Source: JAAYKM01 sp964411235 (lineage in GTDB: Bacteria; Desulfobacterota; Syntrophia; Syntrophales; JAAYKM01). Taken from it: 18,006 nt of DNA. Each line of letters starts with the position of its first letter. Within the stretch, counting starts at the first letter, position 1. Where the stretch lies: NCBI GenBank assembly GCA_964411235.1, contig CAYPKE010000038.1, positions 1 through 18,006 of the forward strand. The letters are read 5' to 3'. The translations under genes and the position numbers were made by a program. Below are positions 15,673 through 18,006 of this stretch, in pieces. The notes under the pieces are model-generated. The model did not search any database. It was not told the origin of the DNA and saw only the letters and a program-made list of their open reading frames with translations.

Positions 15673-16976
15673 CTTTTCAGCCAATTCCTTGAAGAAAGGC
15701 AGGTTCTTGGCAACTTTTCCTATAGGTTTTGATCTCCAGTGAACTTCCATCTTCAGACAGACAAATGCAAGGAGAGTGTAGCAGGACCTTTCTCCTGCAA
15801 CGATCTCCATCGGTTTCGTTCTGCGTTTGAATTCCTTGTTGAGTCTTTCAATGATGACATTGGTCGTGCGAAGACAAATCCATTCTTCCTGAGGGAAACT
15901 CAGGTAGGTCAGACAGGCATCCAAGGAGTTTTCAAGACATTTCACTGCCGAGGGAAGTTCAAGTTCCCATTTCGTTTTAAAGCTTGAAAAGAACTCCAAG
16001 GCCTTCTTCCGTGTACAGGCATAAAAGATGGAGCGGATTTCATCACCAATCGTTTTCTTGAGTTTCCTCGGAACCTTAGCCAGGACATTGCGGGCTACAT
16101 GCAGTTGGCATCGTTGGACTTTGGCCTTCGGAAACTCATCCTTGAAGACGAGCTCAAGGCCTTTGAGCCCGTCCATAATACCCAGGGTGACTCCCTTTGC
16201 ATTGAGGCCCCGCTTTTTCAGATCCTTGAAAAATTCGCGCCAATTGGAGGCAGACTCTTTGTCTCCAAACTGCAGACCCAGCACCGTTCGATGCCCTGCC
16301 TCTGTAACGCCTATAGCGACCAGAACGGGCACTTTATTGATGGCCCCATCTATCCTCATGGAGAAAAAAGTCCCATCGACAAAGATGTATTTGTACGTTT
16401 CACCTGAAAGGTCCCGTTCCCGCCATGTTTCCACTGCATGGGTAAGTTCCTTGCTGGCCTCACTGACCTCCATGGCAGAAATACTCCGGCCAATGAGCCT
16501 CTCTGACATCATCGAGAGGGTACGGGTGCTCACTCCGGCCAAAAACATGGCACAGAGGTCCTCTCGGATTGCATCCTCGTATTGGATACTTCGGGGGATA
16601 ACCTGTGTGCTGAATTCGCCCTTGCGATCCCGGGGAACTTTCACACCCACCTCACCAATGCCCTTTAAGGTGAAGTCGCGAGGATAGGAACCATTGCGAT
16701 GATTGCTTTCTCCCTCACGACGTTCATAGCGCTCCCTGCCCAGGAAATGGGTCAATTCATTGTCCATCAATGCGGACAGGTACTGACTGCCCTACGCTCT
16801 CTTGTATATTCACACGAATCATGTCAAAAAGGCTTCCCGGTTCCTGGCGGATTTCATTGATAAGCTCACGGACTTCTGGTACTGTCATCTCCAACTTCAT
16901 TGGCGCTTCTCCTCTTTTTTTGGTTTTTTGGGCAAAACCTTTATAAAGGAAAAGCGCCTTTTTTTCGACCACTTAA

Positions 16977-17004
16977 AAATTCACACAATAAAGATTACAC
17001 TACC
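16977..17004 (-). repeat. IS256 right terminal inverted repeat
   Basis: Read inward on the minus strand it starts GGTAGTGTAATC and continues to TTGTGTGAATTT. The shared TTGTGTGAA core is the clearest part of the match to the left repeat. Confidence 0.75.
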
Positions 17005-17393
17005 CAAACCCGCTCGGCACCGTTTTCGTTCTCGGCGATCATGAAAAAGTGTTGAGCATGTCGAGCCAGATGGTGATCAACCCGTTCGTTGCTGTTCCTG
17101 AAGAGGAAAGAAACATTCTCGATCCCGCCTTGAAGGAGACGCTGCGGGAGTTTTCGAGCATTGACGGAGCGTTTATCATACGCGATGACGGTGTCATCCT
17201 GGCGGCAGGTCGGCACCTGGCACCATCGGTGGAAACATCCGAGTTGCCGCAAGGGCTTGGCGCTCGTCATCGAAGCGCCGCCGGCATAACGGCGCTGACC
17301 AACGCCATCGCGGTGGTGATATCCGAATCTACCGGCGATGTCCGGATTTTCAGTCGCGGCAAGCTCTATATGGAGATTGAAAAGGCCAAATAA
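17005..17393 (+). pseudogene. Diadenylate cyclase (DAC/DisA_N domain), 5' end removed by IS
   Basis: The frame reads PNPLGTVFVLGDHEKVLSMS straight out of the IS end, then NPFVAVPEEERNILDPALKE, the catalytic DGAFIIRDDG, GLGARHRSAAGIT with the RHR nucleotide-binding motif, and AVVISESTGDVRIFSRGKL. This is the diadenylate cyclase core that makes c-di-AMP from two ATP, in the soluble form with an insert between the first strand and the DGA motif. About 128 codons remain. The helix that precedes the first strand, and everything before it, is gone; no in-frame start exists before GTG 17049, TTG 17052 and ATG 17058, all after the first strand. Any product would lack that strand, so activity is doubtful. 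The DGA and RHR motifs themselves are intact, suggesting recent damage. Confidence 0.85.
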
Positions 17394-17450
17394 GACAGCG
17401 GGGACTGCGTTAATGCCCCCTATTATAATTGATGGGCAGGAGGTGTTTAA

Positions 17451-17702
17451 ATGACCTTAGCTCAAACATTACTTATGGTTGTGTGGTTCACCGTATGTTG
17501 CATTGCATTAATTTGGTTCATGTATGACGCCCGGGTCGGACTGTCCAGAAGTCCGTCAATGAAGTGCAAAGACCGTGAACAGGTTCTTGAGATGTTGACA
17601 AAAGTATCCGACCAGTTTTCGCTATCGGTTTACAAAAGGGCTTATAATATAACGGATGAAGAAATATCAGAAAAAAAGAAGGCGCCTTGCACTAAGATTT
17701 GA
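17451..17702 (+). CDS. Small hypothetical single-span membrane protein
   Basis: I do not recognise this 83-residue protein. Residues about 5-24 (QTLLMVVWFTVCCIALIWFM) form one membrane segment, followed by a short positive stretch and a soluble tail of about 55 residues facing the cytoplasm: REQVLEMLTKVSDQFSLSVYKRAYNITDEEISEKKK. AGGAGG lies seven bases before the ATG, which strongly supports real translation. It begins 57 bases after the truncated cyclase gene on the same strand, so it may have been in that operon and now has an uncertain promoter. No known domain is visible. Confidence 0.7.
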   Translation: MTLAQTLLMVVWFTVCCIALIWFMYDARVGLSRSPSMKCKDREQVLEMLTKVSDQFSLSVYKRAYNITDEEISEKKKAPCTKI

Positions 17703-17949
17703 TGATAAAAGAAGGGGGTAGATGGATGCCTATGTTTCGAAAACACCACGTTTGATATGCAAGTGGGAATCGAACCCTCGTCCGTTCTCTATTTGGGGAA
17801 AATATGGAGAAAAGCATTTCCCGCAAGGGACGCGGAGAATGGTGCCTTGAAGCATCGTAAGGTGTTGTAATCAAATGGTTTTTGATGTGTCATCGCCTAT
17901 GAGACGGATTTGCCGGAAGGCGGCGAGCCCTCCACCATTTAGAAAAGAC
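17703..17949. other. Gap before terminator, no confident gene
   Basis: No convincing coding or RNA gene was recognised. A 42-codon reading (17722-17850, plus strand) has a GGGGG tract just before its ATG but no family likeness. On the minus strand around 17765-17780 there is GGGTTCGATTCCC, resembling a tRNA T-loop, without a matching acceptor stem nearby. The stretch 17880-17936 is GC-rich and may fold. Since the strong terminator follows directly, an unrecognised small RNA ending there is possible. Confidence 0.3.
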
Positions 17950-17996
17950 AAACCCGTCCACTAACCGCGTCCGGTTATTGGACGGGTTTTGTTTTT
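17950..17996 (+). terminator. Strong rho-independent terminator
   Basis: Arms 17950-17966 and 17973-17989 pair over 17 positions with one C-T mismatch (17961 with 17978) and a six-base loop, GC-rich in the outer half (ACCCGTCC with GGACGGGT). TTTTGTTTTT follows on the plus strand. The minus strand also ends in a short T-rich run, so it may work in both directions. It would end the transcript carrying the small membrane protein gene or an unseen small RNA. Confidence 0.9.
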
Positions 17997-18006
17997 CTGC
18001 GTATTG

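Larger units (their letters stand above)
15613..16900 (-). pseudogene. IS256-family transposase, frameshifted
   Basis: A DDE transposase of the IS256 (mutator-like) type, about 427 codons if the frame is restored. The N-terminal frame starts at ATG 16900 (GAGGAG eight bases upstream): MKLEMTVPEVRELINEI to NIQESVGQ. The remainder is in another frame from about 16781: YLSALMDNELTHFLGRERYER, then catalytic Asp in FVDGTFF, Asp in GIMDGLKGLE, the CQLHVARN motif and Glu in IIERLNKEFKRR. Between them CAGTCAGT at 16782-16789 is a 4-bp tandem duplication; deleting one copy joins GQ to YLS. IS256 transposases are normally a single frame, so the enzyme is probably inactive. The reading frame also runs past the left inverted repeat: the last nine residues and the TAG at 15613 come from flanking DNA. 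Confidence 0.88.
15644..17004 (-). mobile_element. IS256-family insertion sequence
   Basis: An element of about 1361 bp bounded by imperfect inverted repeats and carrying one transposase reading on the minus strand. The size fits the family. The expected direct target repeat of 8-9 bp is absent: the left flank is AT-rich (AATAAAA type) and the right flank is AAACCCGC. The right end lies inside a diadenylate cyclase gene; the left flank is not the other half of that gene. This suggests deletion or recombination between IS copies after insertion. The right boundary could be 17005, as one more C is compatible. Confidence 0.85.

Noticed and set aside
16028..16687. Plus-strand open frame of 219 codons inside the IS
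   Set aside because: It is antisense to the conserved catalytic part of the transposase; passenger genes are not expected there.
16938..16949. Perfect palindrome CCTTTATAAAGG upstream of the transposase
   Set aside because: Twelve AT-rich bases with no extended stem or known operator; it may be part of the transposase promoter but cannot be supported further.
17762..17785. tRNA-like T-arm motif on the minus strand (GGGTTCGATTCCC)
   Set aside because: The arm has a mismatch, and no matching acceptor, D or anticodon arm was found in the neighbouring bases, so no tRNA or tmRNA is called.
17722..17850. Plus-strand 42-codon reading with a nearby G-rich tract
   Set aside because: No family likeness, and the tract is only two bases from the ATG; parts of the peptide look like the chance frames seen over tRNA-like DNA.

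Overview
The window reads as an accessory stress-and-mannose locus from a Gram-negative anaerobe, most likely a Desulfobacterota (deltaproteobacterial) genome. That guess rests on overall protein style, moderate-to-high GC, strong AGGAGG ribosome sites and a periplasmic YfdX protein; no rRNA or marker gene confirms it.

Layout. Almost everything from 15582 down to 79 is on the minus strand with tiny gaps or overlaps, so it probably runs as one or two long operons. In transcription order: three small heat-shock proteins (15582-14072); a hairpin (14028-14058); a coiled-coil protein; a periplasmic YfdX protein; a grpE gene broken by a 4-bp duplication; a glycosyltransferase fused to a six-hairpin (alpha/alpha)6-like domain; a second glycosyltransferase; phosphomannomutase; a GH130 protein; a glycosyltransferase fused to a type II mannose-6-phosphate isomerase cupin; a second GH130 protein; mannose-1-phosphate guanylyltransferase; a fusion of an HPF/RaiA-like ribosome-binding domain to an ECF-like sigma factor; and an exported S10 serine carboxypeptidase-like enzyme.

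How the genes could work together. The cupin, phosphomannomutase and guanylyltransferase make a full fructose-6-P to GDP-mannose route. Three glycosyltransferases could use the GDP-mannose, and the two GH130 proteins could release mannose-1-P from a mannoside by phosphorolysis and feed it back. This is a closed mannoside build-and-recycle loop, physically joined to chaperones and to a ribosome/transcription switch protein. I propose it as a stress-linked mannoside reserve or protectant system; this is inference.

Right end. An IS256-family element (15644-17004) with imperfect inverted repeats sits directly upstream of the hsp20 genes. Its transposase is also broken by a 4-bp tandem duplication. 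One end cuts into a diadenylate cyclase gene, leaving only its 3' part (17005-17393). The other end places a perfect TTGACA box 16 bp from a TATATT box in the flank, so the element may drive the whole minus-strand operon. There is no target-site duplication and the 5' part of the cyclase gene is not seen, which points to a rearrangement rather than simple insertion. A small membrane protein (17451-17702) and a strong terminator (17950-17996) close the window.
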